Below are positions 1 through 8,471 of a DNA stretch of 37,901 bases, one piece after another. The notes beneath the pieces are model-generated. The model was not told the origin of the DNA and did not search any database. It saw only the letters and a program-made list of their open reading frames with translations. Every line of letters begins with the position of its first letter. Positions within the stretch are counted from its first letter, which is position 1. Made by a program: the position numbers and the translations under genes. This DNA comes from Bacillota bacterium (lineage in GTDB: Bacteria > Bacillota > UBA994 > PWPR01): assembly GCA_028280325.1 (NCBI GenBank), contig JANQLZ010000046.1, positions 1 through 37,901 of the forward strand, read 5' to 3'.

Positions 1-121
1 TGTAATATGGAATCACCCTATGATTATGAAAGTGTTATTGCTAGCTGATTTTTGATTTTACGTTTTTAATGTGTCCTTTTTCTTGACAGAAGACCACTAG
101 CAGTAAAAGTATCAACCTACC

Positions 122-222
122 CAACTGCCAAACAACTGCAAAACAATCGCCAACCTATCGCCCCACAATCGTTCAGCAATCGTTACAGCAATTGCTCCAG
201 CCATTGTTCAGCTATTGTAAAA
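122..222 (+). repeat. Array of degenerate 11-bp units (nine copies)
   Basis: The units read caactgccaaa, caactgcaaaa, caatcgccaac, ctatcgcccca, caatcgttcag, caatcgttaca, caattgctcca, ccattgttcag and ctattgtaaaa. They lie head to tail with an 11-bp period and two single-base slips (188 and 200). The conserved core is a CAAYYG-like hexamer, variants of which are self-complementary (CAATTG). The array is preceded at 97-121 by a flank (ctagcagtaaaagtatcaa) that recurs inverted at 32344-32376 and about 32601-32636. Confidence 0.75.
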
Positions 223-453
223 ACCCAACTGCACCCCACTTGCCGTAGGTAAGCCCAAACCAATTGCGTAGCAATTCCACCCCGTTTACGAAGTAAACCC
301 ACCCTGAGGCTTGTATTATCTATGCTAAAAATTATAGCTATTCCTTGATCTAACTCCAATTCTGGAAGCCACGGCATAATGGTACGGTTCGTCGTTTAGG
401 TGCTTCTTTCCACTGTCGCTCCCATAATTAAGCTTAGCTATGCGTTGCACGCA

Positions 454-504
454 AAAAATCTGCCCAAAGATATACCACTCGTATTATCGTTGTTGCAGAT
501 TTTT
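454..504. repeat. Terminator-like hairpin repeat, left copy
   Basis: The arms aaaaatctgc (454-463) and gcagattttt (495-504) are perfectly complementary. The loop contains actcgtattat, the reverse complement of the ataatacgag loop seen in the copies near 33536 and 33744. The right flank (ttatctaagctcaattctggaagccacg) matches the flank of the other copies in inverse orientation. Confidence 0.65.
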
Positions 505-656
505 GCTACGCCTTTATCTAAGCTCAATTCTGGAAGCCACGTTTTGCCTGACGTTTTGTCGTTTATTAACTTTTTTTACGCTGAAAAACTTGTGTTATAG
601 AATAACACTTCATTGAGCGAGGTTGTAATTGAGAAATCAGCCAGCAGCCAGAAAAA

Positions 657-732
657 CAACTGCCCCACAACTGCCAAACAATTGCCCTACGATCGCCCAA
701 CAATCGTTAAACAAGGTTCAGCTATTGCAAAA
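657..732 (+). repeat. Array of degenerate 11-bp units (seven copies)
   Basis: The units are caactgcccca, caactgccaaa, caattgcccta, cgatcgcccaa, caatcgttaaa, a 10-base unit caaggttcag, and ctattgcaaaa. Period and consensus are the same as in the array at 122-222. The array ends in the same ctattg(c/t)aaaaacccaactg tail, so both arrays belong to one element type. It lies just downstream of the minus-strand gene that ends at 763. Confidence 0.75.
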
Positions 733-762
733 ACCCAACTGTACCCCTTTTGCGAAGTAAAC

Positions 763-1380
763 CTACTGCTTGGTCAAATCATATTTTTCTAACACGGTTT
801 GCCGAAACTTCTCCTTTGAAACAGCTTCAGCATCCCCAGATTGAGTTTGTAAGTTCTGCTCAATATTAAATTTTCCAAGATTCATGTTAATTACACTATA
901 TTCACCGAACGAATTTTTCTTGAGGAAAATTATACTTTTCTGGCCTGCTTGTAATTCTGTATATCCTTCATACGTAATCTTAGTCTTTTTGCTATCGATC
1001 TCTACACTCCCAATCGGCTCGACAATGATTAATGATTTATTATGTTTGAAATCATCTGGACCTTTAATTATTCGGTCAATTTTTAATTCAGTTAGTGTAT
1101 AAAAATCTTGTAATGTTCCATCATCAAAATATGTGGAAACATGCTTTCGCTCTTTGAAACTCTTAGTAGGAGTTCCAATAACAATCAAATCGGACATTTG
1201 GTCTAATTGTTCTACATCACTGTATGATACATAGTTGGCTTCTATAGAGATTTCCCTTGAATCGCTTTGCGGTAAAGTACTTTTGGCTTGTCCATTAAGG
1301 CTGTTAAAGCTCCATGTTGATGTCACCAAAATTCCAGCAAGTACAATTGCTGCACTTATCTTAAATATTCGAATAATCAC
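763..1380 (-). CDS. Unknown exported or membrane-anchored protein
   Basis: I do not recognise a named family. I chose the GTG at 1380 because an AAAGGAG lies about 10 bases upstream of it. The ATG 11 codons further out (1413) has no visible ribosome-binding site. From the GTG the product is 205 residues and opens with two basic residues and a hydrophobic stretch (about residues 5-22), a signal peptide or anchor. The rest is a soluble extracytoplasmic domain with strand-like stretches such as SDLIVIGTPTKSF and the segment LKIDRIIKGPDD, ending in a Lys/Gln-rich tail. There is no lipobox Cys. It is transcribed away from the MBL gene, with a repeat array just beyond its stop. Confidence 0.6.
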   Translation of the reverse strand: MIIRIFKISAAIVLAGILVTSTWSFNSLNGQAKSTLPQSDSREISIEANYVSYSDVEQLDQMSDLIVIGTPTKSFKERKHVSTYFDDGTLQDFYTLTELKIDRIIKGPDDFKHNKSLIIVEPIGSVEIDSKKTKITYEGYTELQAGQKSIIFLKKNSFGEYSVINMNLGKFNIEQNLQTQSGDAEAVSKEKFRQTVLEKYDLTKQ

Positions 1381-1607
1381 AGTTTTGGCGCTCCTTTCAA
1401 AATTATTGCTCATCGTATTTATGGGACTTTTGTAAGAAGGAAAAGTTCCTGTCCAAGAAATAGATTTACAGTAGAATATTTTTCCTGTATTTTGGAGGAT
1501 GGTTGTTTTAGGAGCTGATGTGAACCAATTACCCAGGCAACTAGACAGCAGGATATCTGAAAGTTATAGAGAACTGTTCTATCTAGAATGTAAGGGAGGT
1601 TACGCGG

Positions 1608-2414
1608 GTGATAAGAGTTGATATCATTGTTGAAGATACAGCCAGAGAAAATTTTGAGTGTGAGCACGGATTGGCTATTGGAATAGATGTCGATGGCAAA
1701 AGGCTGCTATTTGATACAGGTGCATCTGATCTTTTTTTGCGAAATGCTCAAAGAATGGGCTTTTTCCTGGACACTGTAGATACTGTTGTGCTTAGTCATG
1801 CTCATTATGATCATACTAATGGCTTAAGCTTTTTAGAAAATAAAAACCTGATTGCTCATCCGGGGTGTTTTGATAAGACCTACTCAGCAAAAAAGCGCTA
1901 TATTGGCGCCCCCTTAACTGAACAGGAATGCCAGGCAAGGTTTGATCTGTGTCTTTCCAAAGCACCTCTAAAAATAGCCGAAAACATAATATTTTTAGGT
2001 GAGATTCCCCGTACAACGAACTTTGAGAGCAAGCAAACAGCCTTTGTCAATGCAGAAGGCCAAAGTGACTATGTTTTAGACGACTCAGCTATTGTTATAA
2101 AAACTCCAAAGGGCAATGTACTAGTTACAGGTTGTTCTCATTCAGGTATAATAAATATAATTAAGTATGCCAAGAAGGTTACTGGAAATGATCGATTTGC
2201 AGCTGTAATTGGCGGATTTCATCTCCGAGAGATGAATGACATAGTTATTCATACTGTTGAGCAACTCAAAATTGAGTGTATAGAAACTCTTTACCCGCTT
2301 CACTGTACAACTGCGGAGGTCATTGAATATATGGGTAATAAACTTGGCAACGTAGTTAGAGTTAAAGCAGGAGATACAATAATAATTGACAATAAAACAG
2401 GAGGAACAATATGA
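1608..2414 (+). CDS. MBL-fold metallo-hydrolase
   Basis: This is a metallo-beta-lactamase-fold protein of 268 residues. It shows the metal-binding motif SHAHYDHTNG (about residues 63-72, an HxHxDH core), a later TGCSHSGI and GGFH, and a C-terminal LHCT. This pattern matches the subgroup related to archaeal dihydropterin-ribofuranosyl-aminobenzene 5'-phosphate synthase, often annotated only as MBL-fold hydrolase. The substrate cannot be read from sequence. The start is GTG with AGGGAGG about 8 bases upstream. The stop overlaps the start of the exonuclease III gene (ATGA at 2411-2414), so the two are probably translationally coupled, which may hint at a nucleic-acid or nucleotide role. Confidence 0.85.
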   Translation: MIRVDIIVEDTARENFECEHGLAIGIDVDGKRLLFDTGASDLFLRNAQRMGFFLDTVDTVVLSHAHYDHTNGLSFLENKNLIAHPGCFDKTYSAKKRYIGAPLTEQECQARFDLCLSKAPLKIAENIIFLGEIPRTTNFESKQTAFVNAEGQSDYVLDDSAIVIKTPKGNVLVTGCSHSGIINIIKYAKKVTGNDRFAAVIGGFHLREMNDIVIHTVEQLKIECIETLYPLHCTTAEVIEYMGNKLGNVVRVKAGDTIIIDNKTGGTI

Positions 2415-3166
2415 GGCTTGTATCATGGAATGTCAATGGTTTAAGGGCTTGTGTCAAAAAAGGATTTTTAGAGTTCTTCAATGATATAGATGCAGATGTT
2501 TTTTGTGTTCAGGAGACAAAACTGCAGGAGGGACAGATTGAGTTAGAGCTTGATGGCTATGAGCAGTATTGGAATTATGCGCAAAAAAAAGGGTACTCGG
2601 GGACAGCGGTATTTACTAAGATAACCCCACTTTCTATCACATACGGAATTGGTATTTACGATCATGACCAGGAAGGCAGGGTCATAACCATGGAGTTTGA
2701 GAACTACTACCTGATCAATGTCTATACCCCCAATTCCCAAAGGAAACTGGCTCGATTATCATACAGAATGACCTGGGAGGATGCTTTCAGTGAATACGTA
2801 TGTGCTTTGGAATCAATCAAACCTGTTATTGTCTGTGGAGACTTGAACGTTGCCCATCAGGAAATTGATTTAAAAAATCCAGGATCCAATCGACGCAATG
2901 CTGGTTTTACAGACGAAGAGAGGGGCAAGTTCACTGAGTTGCTGGGATACGGTTATACAGACAGTTTCCGAAAAATATATCCGGAGTTAACTGGTGCATA
3001 CACCTGGTGGTCGTACATTACTAAGGCCAGAGAGAGGAATTCCGGCTGGCGTATAGATTATTTTATAGTATCTAAAAAACTGGAAGAGTTTATTGAAGAT
3101 GCCAAGATTTTGGCAGATATTTTGGGTAGCGATCACTGCCCTGTGTCTTTAGAGATTGATTTATAG
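2411..3166 (+). CDS. xth: Exodeoxyribonuclease III
   Basis: This is an endonuclease/exonuclease/phosphatase-fold AP endonuclease of base-excision repair, 251 residues, the usual family length. Visible motifs are VSWNVNGLRA at the N-terminus, VFCVQETKLQ with the metal-binding Glu (about residue 37), CGDLNVAH (about 142-149) and the catalytic LGSDHCPV near the C-terminus. It overlaps the MBL-fold gene by four bases and is followed by a strong terminator. A second AP endonuclease of a different fold (Nfo) is encoded at 21522-22364, so the organism has both classes. Confidence 0.96.
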   Translation: MRLVSWNVNGLRACVKKGFLEFFNDIDADVFCVQETKLQEGQIELELDGYEQYWNYAQKKGYSGTAVFTKITPLSITYGIGIYDHDQEGRVITMEFENYYLINVYTPNSQRKLARLSYRMTWEDAFSEYVCALESIKPVIVCGDLNVAHQEIDLKNPGSNRRNAGFTDEERGKFTELLGYGYTDSFRKIYPELTGAYTWWSYITKARERNSGWRIDYFIVSKKLEEFIEDAKILADILGSDHCPVSLEIDL

Positions 3167-3198
3167 CTGAAACATTATTTAGCAATCGCTTACTTTGG

Positions 3199-3246
3199 AG
3201 CCTGATTTCTAATGCTTATGCTAAGAAATCAGGCTTTCTTTGTTTA
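3199..3246 (+). terminator. Rho-independent terminator after xth
   Basis: Perfect 12-bp arms agcctgatttct (3199-3210) and agaaatcaggct (3224-3235) enclose a 13-base loop and are followed by a T-rich tail (ttctttgttt). It closes the MBL/xth operon. Confidence 0.93.
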
Positions 3247-3313
3247 TTATTGGGTTTTGCACCACTTACTTTTAAGCATTTGTTGACAGAGTATTAAGTT
3301 TGTGTTAAGTTAT

Positions 3314-3334
3314 ACATACCGACGGTCGGTATGT
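3314..3334. promoter_or_regulatory. TetR-family operator, perfect palindrome
   Basis: ACATACCGAC-G-GTCGGTATGT is a perfect 10+1+10 inverted repeat about 83 bases before the TetR start. A TTGACA -35 candidate lies at 3283-3288, so the palindrome covers or follows the -10 region and is well placed for autorepression. The ACCGAC/GTCGGT core is typical of operators bound by TetR-family proteins. No second copy is evident upstream of 4263. Confidence 0.85.
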
Positions 3335-3416
3335 TATTGGTTTTAAACTGTTTATAAAGTAGCAATTTTCCTTAGCACCTGATTAGGTAAAAACTTTGTT
3401 ATAGGGAGGAATTAAG

Positions 3417-4103
3417 TTGGGAAAAAGAAAGACCCTAGACCTGAAGCAGGACATCATAAATGCAGCCTTAACACTATTCTCAGATATCGGTTACGATCAG
3501 ACTTCAATAAAGGCCATAACTCAAGAGCTAGGGGTATCAAAAGGGGCGTTTTATCATTACTTTGAGTCCAAAGAGGATATTTTAGAGTGTATTGCAGAGG
3601 ACTATGTCAATGAGTCCTTGTCCATAATCGAGTCTGTGGCCAACGATCAGGAGGCCAGTGCTGTTGATAAGCTAAACAAAATCATCGGACAGCTTATGAC
3701 CTATAAGACAGAAGCAAAAGAGATCAGGCTCAAGGTTATCAGCATGTATGAGAAGGGGGGGAACCTGAAGTTAAAGCAAAAGATCATAGATTTTACTTTG
3801 TCCAAAGCTAAAGCTCCTTATGCTAAAATTTTTCAACAAGGAAAAGCAGAGGGTAGTTTTGACAACGAGTTTTACGATGAGGTGGCCAAACTTTGGGTAA
3901 ATATCATTATTATCATGAACTCTGCTATTGCGATGCTGGTTAGAGAGGCCTACAATGCTGACTTTAATCAAACTGCTTTAAAAATAAAGAGAAAAGTGGA
4001 TTTTTATCAAGATGCCTTAGAAAGATTAATAGGTTTAGAAAAAGGTTCATTTCAATTATCGAAGCAAATAACTGAAAACCTGGCTGCTGCTTACTCTTTG
4101 TAG
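3417..4103 (+). CDS. TetR/AcrR family transcriptional regulator
   Basis: This is a 228-residue regulator. The N-terminal helix-turn-helix (about residues 10-56) is classic TetR: INAALTLFSDIGYDQTSI, then ELGVSKGAFYHYFESKEDIL. The C-terminal ligand-binding half is helical and gives no ligand clue. It starts at a TTG with AGGGAGGA about 7 bases upstream. A perfect operator-like palindrome lies in its promoter, so negative autoregulation is likely. The next gene (4263, dikinase) is on the same strand 159 bases downstream with no strong terminator between, so read-through and co-regulation are possible but unproven. Confidence 0.93.
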   Translation: MGKRKTLDLKQDIINAALTLFSDIGYDQTSIKAITQELGVSKGAFYHYFESKEDILECIAEDYVNESLSIIESVANDQEASAVDKLNKIIGQLMTYKTEAKEIRLKVISMYEKGGNLKLKQKIIDFTLSKAKAPYAKIFQQGKAEGSFDNEFYDEVAKLWVNIIIIMNSAIAMLVREAYNADFNQTALKIKRKVDFYQDALERLIGLEKGSFQLSKQITENLAAAYSL

Positions 4104-4262
4104 GTAAACCACTGTAGCTTAATCACAAGCGCCTGAATATTATGCCAATTGCCTATTTAGATATCATGCTTTACGTTGCTCAACATTAATTAAAACCCAA
4201 AGTCAGATTAGCAATTGGCTTAGCTGTAATGTTTGTGTATTTTCCAAATAGGGGTTGAGAAT

Positions 4263-6812
4263 ATGTCTTATACTGTTGAACTATCCAAAATTAATGAAGT
4301 GAAGAGTAGTGAAGTAGGCAGCAAAGCCTATAACTTAATGCTTCTTGGGGAGCTCGGTTTAAATGTACCTTCGGGATTAGTGATTAAAGGAAAGGCTCTT
4401 GACAGCTTTTTAAAAAGACTGGATTACGATATAGATAATGGTCAAGAGTGGAGTGAAAATGGAGCGTTAGAAATTTTTGAGAGTATAGATTTTTCAGATG
4501 ACTTGTTATACGAACTTAAATCATATATAGCAGCTGGAGTGTCCTATGCTGTCAGATCGTCTTCAACTGCCGAAGACCTTGCTGATGGCTCTTTTGCAGG
4601 TCAGTACAAAACGGTACTCAATGTTTCAGGTTTAGCAAACATAACTTCCGCAATTAAAAAATGCTGGGCTTCGTTTTGGAGCGAGCGATCTGCTTCCTAT
4701 AAACTTAACAGAACAGCCTTGCCGACAAAAGTAAAGCACAGTGTAATCATTCAAGAAATGATTAACAGCGAGGTCTCCGGGGTGGCCTTTTCAGCTAACT
4801 CCATCACTGGCCGCAGAGATGAGATTGTAATTGAGGCCGCCTGGGGTTTATGTGAAGCAGTGGTCAGCGGCAGCGTAACCCCTGATTTGATAAGATATGA
4901 CAAGTGTAATTCAGTGATTAAACAGTATCAAGTCTCACAGAAGGAATTGGAAATTGTAAATACTGTTCAGGGAACAACAACCAGGCAGCTGGCAGGAGAG
5001 AAAAGAAGCCAGCCCTGTTTAACCGAGTTACAGATAATAGAACTGGCCAACAGTGTTCTCAATATTGAACAGCACTTGGGAACAGCAGTTGATGTAGAAT
5101 GGACTATTGCTGAGGGAATTCTGTATATTTTACAGGCCCGGCCAATTACAGCCCTGTTGCCTCTTCCTGATCCCCAAAGAAATTTCTGTCGTCCAACCCA
5201 TATCTACATTGATTTTAATACAGTGTCGCAAGGGGTAAAAGAGCCGATGACTCCCATTGGGCAGGAAACTCAACGCTATTACTTTGGAGAGGCATTTTCT
5301 CTGTTTACTGGCAAAAAAGCTGAAAATCCGGGTTGGTTAAAAACTATTAAGGGCAGAGCTTATTTGAACATGACAGTATTTATGGCTAAACCTGGCTGGC
5401 GAAAACCGGTAGCAGAGAAGATCTCTGTTAAAGACCCTTCAATTGGAGAGTCATTGTTAGAGGTCATGTCAAGAAATGATCAGGATTTAAAAAACTCTGA
5501 TCTTAAATTTAAAATGCCGCTGATTATGCCGTTCAGACTGGCTAAACATCTTTATTTTCCAATGGTTAATAGATTTTTTAAAGGAATGTTAAAGCCCTTA
5601 AAAGCTGAACAGCAGGCAATCGCCTATGGAGAAGAAACATTTGAACAGATTAGAAGGCTTTTTAAGGATACCCACTCTCTCGTAGATACCTTTAGGGCAA
5701 TTAGAAAAGCGCAGTTAATAATGATGAAATTCTCTTTTATTCAATACTGTTATGGTGCCTATGGCTTTTTAGCAATCAGGAAAGCAGAAAAGTTAATTGA
5801 CAGATATCACATCAAATGCAATTTAGAGCTGGTACGTAGATCAATGCCGTCTAATCCGACTACCAAGATGGGTCATAAAATGATTAAGATTGCCTATCAA
5901 TTGAGAGAGAGCAGCCAGATTGCCTCACCTAACCATCCTTTGGTTAAGCCTTTTATCAGTGAATATGGACATCGAGGGAATATTGAGATGGATATAGGAA
6001 CCCCGCGATGGCATGAAGAAACCAGTACAGTGATCAGGATGATCAATGGCTATGTTGAGGCACCTAATCTGGATGTTATTTATAGTGATATGAAAAATGA
6101 AGAACTGGCAGCATCAGCTGAGATTGACAGAATCTATGATTCACTGGCCAGTAAAGCTGGCCAAGGCACCGCAAAAAAAGTTAAAAAACTGCTGGAAACA
6201 TATCGGTTGCTGGCTGGATTAAGAGAGTTGCCTAAATTTGATCTGATGAAATTTAACAATTTTCTCAGAACTAAAATGCTGGAGGCCGGTGAATATCTGG
6301 TCACTAAAAATAGGTTAGCAGATAAGCAGGACATTGCCTACCTTTACGAAGCTGATTTACGGAAAGATAATTTGCAGGAACTGGTTGAAGATCGAAAAAG
6401 AGAGTATTTAGCAAATAAGCAGATTATAATTACACCGCCGATACTGACTTCGAAGGGAGAAGCTGTTTACGGTTCTTCGTCACTGTCCACTGATTTAAAG
6501 GGGTATCCGGTAGCTCCAGGAATGGCTTCCGGAAGAATAAAAAAGCTGTTAACCCCAGATATTTCGCTGATTGATAAAGGCGATATTATCCTGACCTATG
6601 CTACAAATCCCTCCTGGACACCACTGTTTATCATGGCTGGAGGTTTAATAATGGAGTCAGGGGGAGTAATGTCTCATGGCTCAATTGTGGCTCGGGAATA
6701 TGGTATTCCAGCGATTGTGTTATCAGGATCTTTTAGCAGGTTTGTCGACAATCAGGAAGTGACGATTAACGGTCATACCGGTGAAATAGTTCTGGAAAAC
6801 AATGGCGGGTAA
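4263..6812 (+). CDS. PEP synthase-like / rifampicin phosphotransferase-like dikinase
   Basis: The 849-residue protein has an N-terminal PPDK/ATP-grasp nucleotide-binding module (about residues 1-310; GSKAYNLMLLGELG, AVRSSSTAEDLADGSFAGQY, VEWTIAEG..ILQARPI). A long middle region (about 320-740) resembles no pyruvate-binding barrel. The C-terminal swivelling phosphohistidine domain has GGVMSHGSIVAREYGIPAIV, with the phosphorylated His near residue 805. Length and domain order (ATP domain, substrate domain, His domain at the C-terminus, no PEP/pyruvate TIM barrel after it) fit rifampicin phosphotransferase and related antibiotic or unknown-substrate dikinases rather than true PEP synthase. The ATG at 4263 is preferred over an upstream in-frame TTG (4233) because AGGGG precedes it. 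The substrate is inferred only. Confidence 0.85.
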   Translation: MSYTVELSKINEVKSSEVGSKAYNLMLLGELGLNVPSGLVIKGKALDSFLKRLDYDIDNGQEWSENGALEIFESIDFSDDLLYELKSYIAAGVSYAVRSSSTAEDLADGSFAGQYKTVLNVSGLANITSAIKKCWASFWSERSASYKLNRTALPTKVKHSVIIQEMINSEVSGVAFSANSITGRRDEIVIEAAWGLCEAVVSGSVTPDLIRYDKCNSVIKQYQVSQKELEIVNTVQGTTTRQLAGEKRSQPCLTELQIIELANSVLNIEQHLGTAVDVEWTIAEGILYILQARPITALLPLPDPQRNFCRPTHIYIDFNTVSQGVKEPMTPIGQETQRYYFGEAFSLFTGKKAENPGWLKTIKGRAYLNMTVFMAKPGWRKPVAEKISVKDPSIGESLLEVMSRNDQDLKNSDLKFKMPLIMPFRLAKHLYFPMVNRFFKGMLKPLKAEQQAIAYGEETFEQIRRLFKDTHSLVDTFRAIRKAQLIMMKFSFIQYCYGAYGFLAIRKAEKLIDRYHIKCNLELVRRSMPSNPTTKMGHKMIKIAYQLRESSQIASPNHPLVKPFISEYGHRGNIEMDIGTPRWHEETSTVIRMINGYVEAPNLDVIYSDMKNEELAASAEIDRIYDSLASKAGQGTAKKVKKLLETYRLLAGLRELPKFDLMKFNNFLRTKMLEAGEYLVTKNRLADKQDIAYLYEADLRKDNLQELVEDRKREYLANKQIIITPPILTSKGEAVYGSSSLSTDLKGYPVAPGMASGRIKKLLTPDISLIDKGDIILTYATNPSWTPLFIMAGGLIMESGGVMSHGSIVAREYGIPAIVLSGSFSRFVDNQEVTINGHTGEIVLENNGG

Positions 6813-6829
6813 GTGTATGCAGGCGTATG

Positions 6830-6864
6830 GCGCACTCGAAGTTCATCGAGTGCGCTCTGCTTTT
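6830..6864 (+). terminator. Terminator after the dikinase gene
   Basis: GCGCACTCGA (6830-6839) pairs perfectly with TCGAGTGCGC (6846-6855) across a 6-base loop, followed by tctgctttt. It sits between convergent genes; only the plus strand has a good T tract. Confidence 0.85.
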
Positions 6865-7810
6865 AACCGGCCAGCGACATTTCTTTTTTAGATACTAAGA
6901 ATATGAAGTAGCGCAGGGTGACATAGACTACAATTGCGATAGCCCAGAATACCAGTAGGTCTGCCACTGTACTTAGCCAGACCATTTGGATATTGGCTCC
7001 ATTGAAAAAGGCGCTGAGCTTTTTGAAAGCCACTGCGGTAATCGCAAAAGGGAAAGTTAATGCAGAATAACTGGGATAAAACTTAAGCCTGAGAATCTGC
7101 GGCACTTTGAGTAAGGCCAGTATCGCAGTCAGGACAGAGAAGAACATTAGAATGTAGACGAGAGTAATGTTTTTCTCTGGAAAAGAACTGAGGTATCCGG
7201 CCAGACACAGGTTGGCTGGCGCTGTCATTATAGCTATAGTGGGAATTGCCGGTTCAGGAATCTGTTTGACAATATACACTCGATATAAAACAAACGGCAA
7301 CAGAATAAAAAATGAAAATATCCCAAAATAACAGATATACTGACCAACAGTTAACATTTGATGGGCCGGGGCAGTGACACTGGCAACTACGATCCCGACA
7401 AAAACGATGAAATAGCTGGCAAACACTTTGTTTATATTAAAATTTAAAATGTATTTTTTGAAAAAAACTAACATCAACAAGGCGTGAACAGCTATTGCCA
7501 GCCACCAGAGCAGATAGGCCAGCTGTGGTGCACTGGGTTTCAGGTAGGTTGACAGCACCATCAGCCCCATGGAAAAAGTTGGGGCAACACTGGCGATAAC
7601 CGGATTATTTAGCCCCTCTAAAACCTGCTTTGGATAAACAGCCAATTTTAAAACCAGTAAAATAAATATTAAACCACTTATTGAGCCCAGTATATATTTG
7701 GCCCCAACACTGTAAGCAGCGACTAAATTACCGGTAGTTGCTAAAGCCAGCATTAATCCCGCTATTGGGATCGGTATACTCTTAATTATTGTCTTCATTA
7801 TGGCAGCCAT
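6863..7810 (-). CDS. TDT-family transporter (TehA/SLAC1-like)
   Basis: This is a polytopic membrane protein of 315 residues, almost wholly hydrophobic, with about ten transmembrane segments. The opening IPIPIAGLMLALATTGNL and the repeated Pro/Gly-containing helices are typical of the tellurite-resistance/dicarboxylate (TDT) transporter family, which includes TehA and SLAC1-type anion channels. The transported ion cannot be told. The start at 7810 overlaps the end of the upstream C_GCxxG_C_C gene; an ATG four codons later (7798) is equally possible. The overlap suggests coupled translation from the operator-bearing promoter upstream of 8270. Confidence 0.85.
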   Translation of the reverse strand: MAAIMKTIIKSIPIPIAGLMLALATTGNLVAAYSVGAKYILGSISGLIFILLVLKLAVYPKQVLEGLNNPVIASVAPTFSMGLMVLSTYLKPSAPQLAYLLWWLAIAVHALLMLVFFKKYILNFNINKVFASYFIVFVGIVVASVTAPAHQMLTVGQYICYFGIFSFFILLPFVLYRVYIVKQIPEPAIPTIAIMTAPANLCLAGYLSSFPEKNITLVYILMFFSVLTAILALLKVPQILRLKFYPSYSALTFPFAITAVAFKKLSAFFNGANIQMVWLSTVADLLVFWAIAIVVYVTLRYFIFLVSKKEMSLAG

Positions 7811-8270
7811 TGTCTGTATTTGTGAGATTTAATTCTCGAACCACGATTTCTGCTGCTTTTTCAGCAACTTCACCGGTAAATGCAACACACTGGTCTTTGT
7901 GTTCACCCGACGCCATATCCATACCTTTGGTTAAGATTTTACAGCACAATACTCGATGATTCTTTTTGAAGCTATCTTGAAGCTCATTGGCCAGTTCAAG
8001 AGTGCGCTGAACTTTGGGATCCCCGCCCTTTGTCCTGCCAAAAAAATAACCCAGTGATAATATTCCACCTGAAACTGCACCGCATACACACTTAGATTTA
8101 CCAATACCAATAGGGAAACCTGAGGCCATAGCTATCATCTCATCCGGCATGTCCAGTTCAAAATTATCTTTTATTGAACTGACAATTGCTTCTGAGCAGT
8201 AAAAATCTCCTCTTCTAAACCGGTTTTCTGCATCCTCTTTGATCTTTTTAATGCTAATTTCTTTTTTCAT
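7782..8270 (-). CDS. C_GCxxG_C_C family redox-type protein
   Basis: From the ATG at 8270, preceded by GGAGG at 5 bases, the product is 162 residues. An upstream in-frame ATG lacks a site. The family signature is visible: an early Cys in FYCSEAIVSSI, then a Gly-rich loop ending KCVCGAVSGG, then LCCKIL and a later Cys in DQCVAF. The family is widespread in anaerobes and is thought to bind a cofactor or metal through these conserved Cys residues, but its function is not established. It overlaps the TDT transporter gene, and a palindrome sits in the spacer of its promoter. Confidence 0.85.
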   Translation of the reverse strand: MKKEISIKKIKEDAENRFRRGDFYCSEAIVSSIKDNFELDMPDEMIAMASGFPIGIGKSKCVCGAVSGGILSLGYFFGRTKGGDPKVQRTLELANELQDSFKKNHRVLCCKILTKGMDMASGEHKDQCVAFTGEVAEKAAEIVVRELNLTNTDNGCHNEDNN

Positions 8271-8301
8271 GTTTTCCTCCGTTATTGATTTAACAGTATA
8301 G

Positions 8302-8330
8302 ATTATACTTAACAAGTATAAAAAAAACAA
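8302..8330 (-). promoter_or_regulatory. Promoter of the C_GCxxG_C_C/TDT operon with operator
   Basis: On the minus strand TTGTTT (8325-8330) and TATAAT (8302-8307) are separated by exactly 17 bases. The spacer contains a 7+3+7 palindrome, TATACTT-AAC-AAGTATA (8304-8320), an obvious position for a repressor. The transcription start would fall near 8295, giving a short leader. Confidence 0.7.
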
Positions 8331-8471
8331 CTACATTATATAAAAAAATATTATAATTTACCATAGTTATATCAAAGCGTAAAAGTTAGATAGCATTATC
8401 AGGCGGTTTAAGGTAAAATAAAATGAAAAATGAGTTACCTACACACGATAGCTTAAAAAAGGGGATTTACA

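Larger units (their letters stand above)
1..762. repeat. Gene-free, repeat-rich intergenic segment
   Basis: I see no credible gene here; the open frames cross repeats and lack ribosome-binding sites. The segment holds two arrays of degenerate 11-bp units (122-222 and 657-732) and an inverted copy of a hairpin element (about 310-545). Two blocks near 340-372 and 515-545 share the CAATTCTGGAAGCCACG motif. The reverse complement of this flank recurs near 33330-33375, so the same family occupies both gene-free parts of the window. Confidence 0.7.

Noticed and set aside
183-600. Short open frames on both strands
   Set aside because: They run through the repeats, have no ribosome-binding sites and match nothing recognisable.
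122-732. A CRISPR-like array
   Set aside because: The regularly spaced similar units are contiguous 11-bp repeats without spacers, and there are no cas genes.
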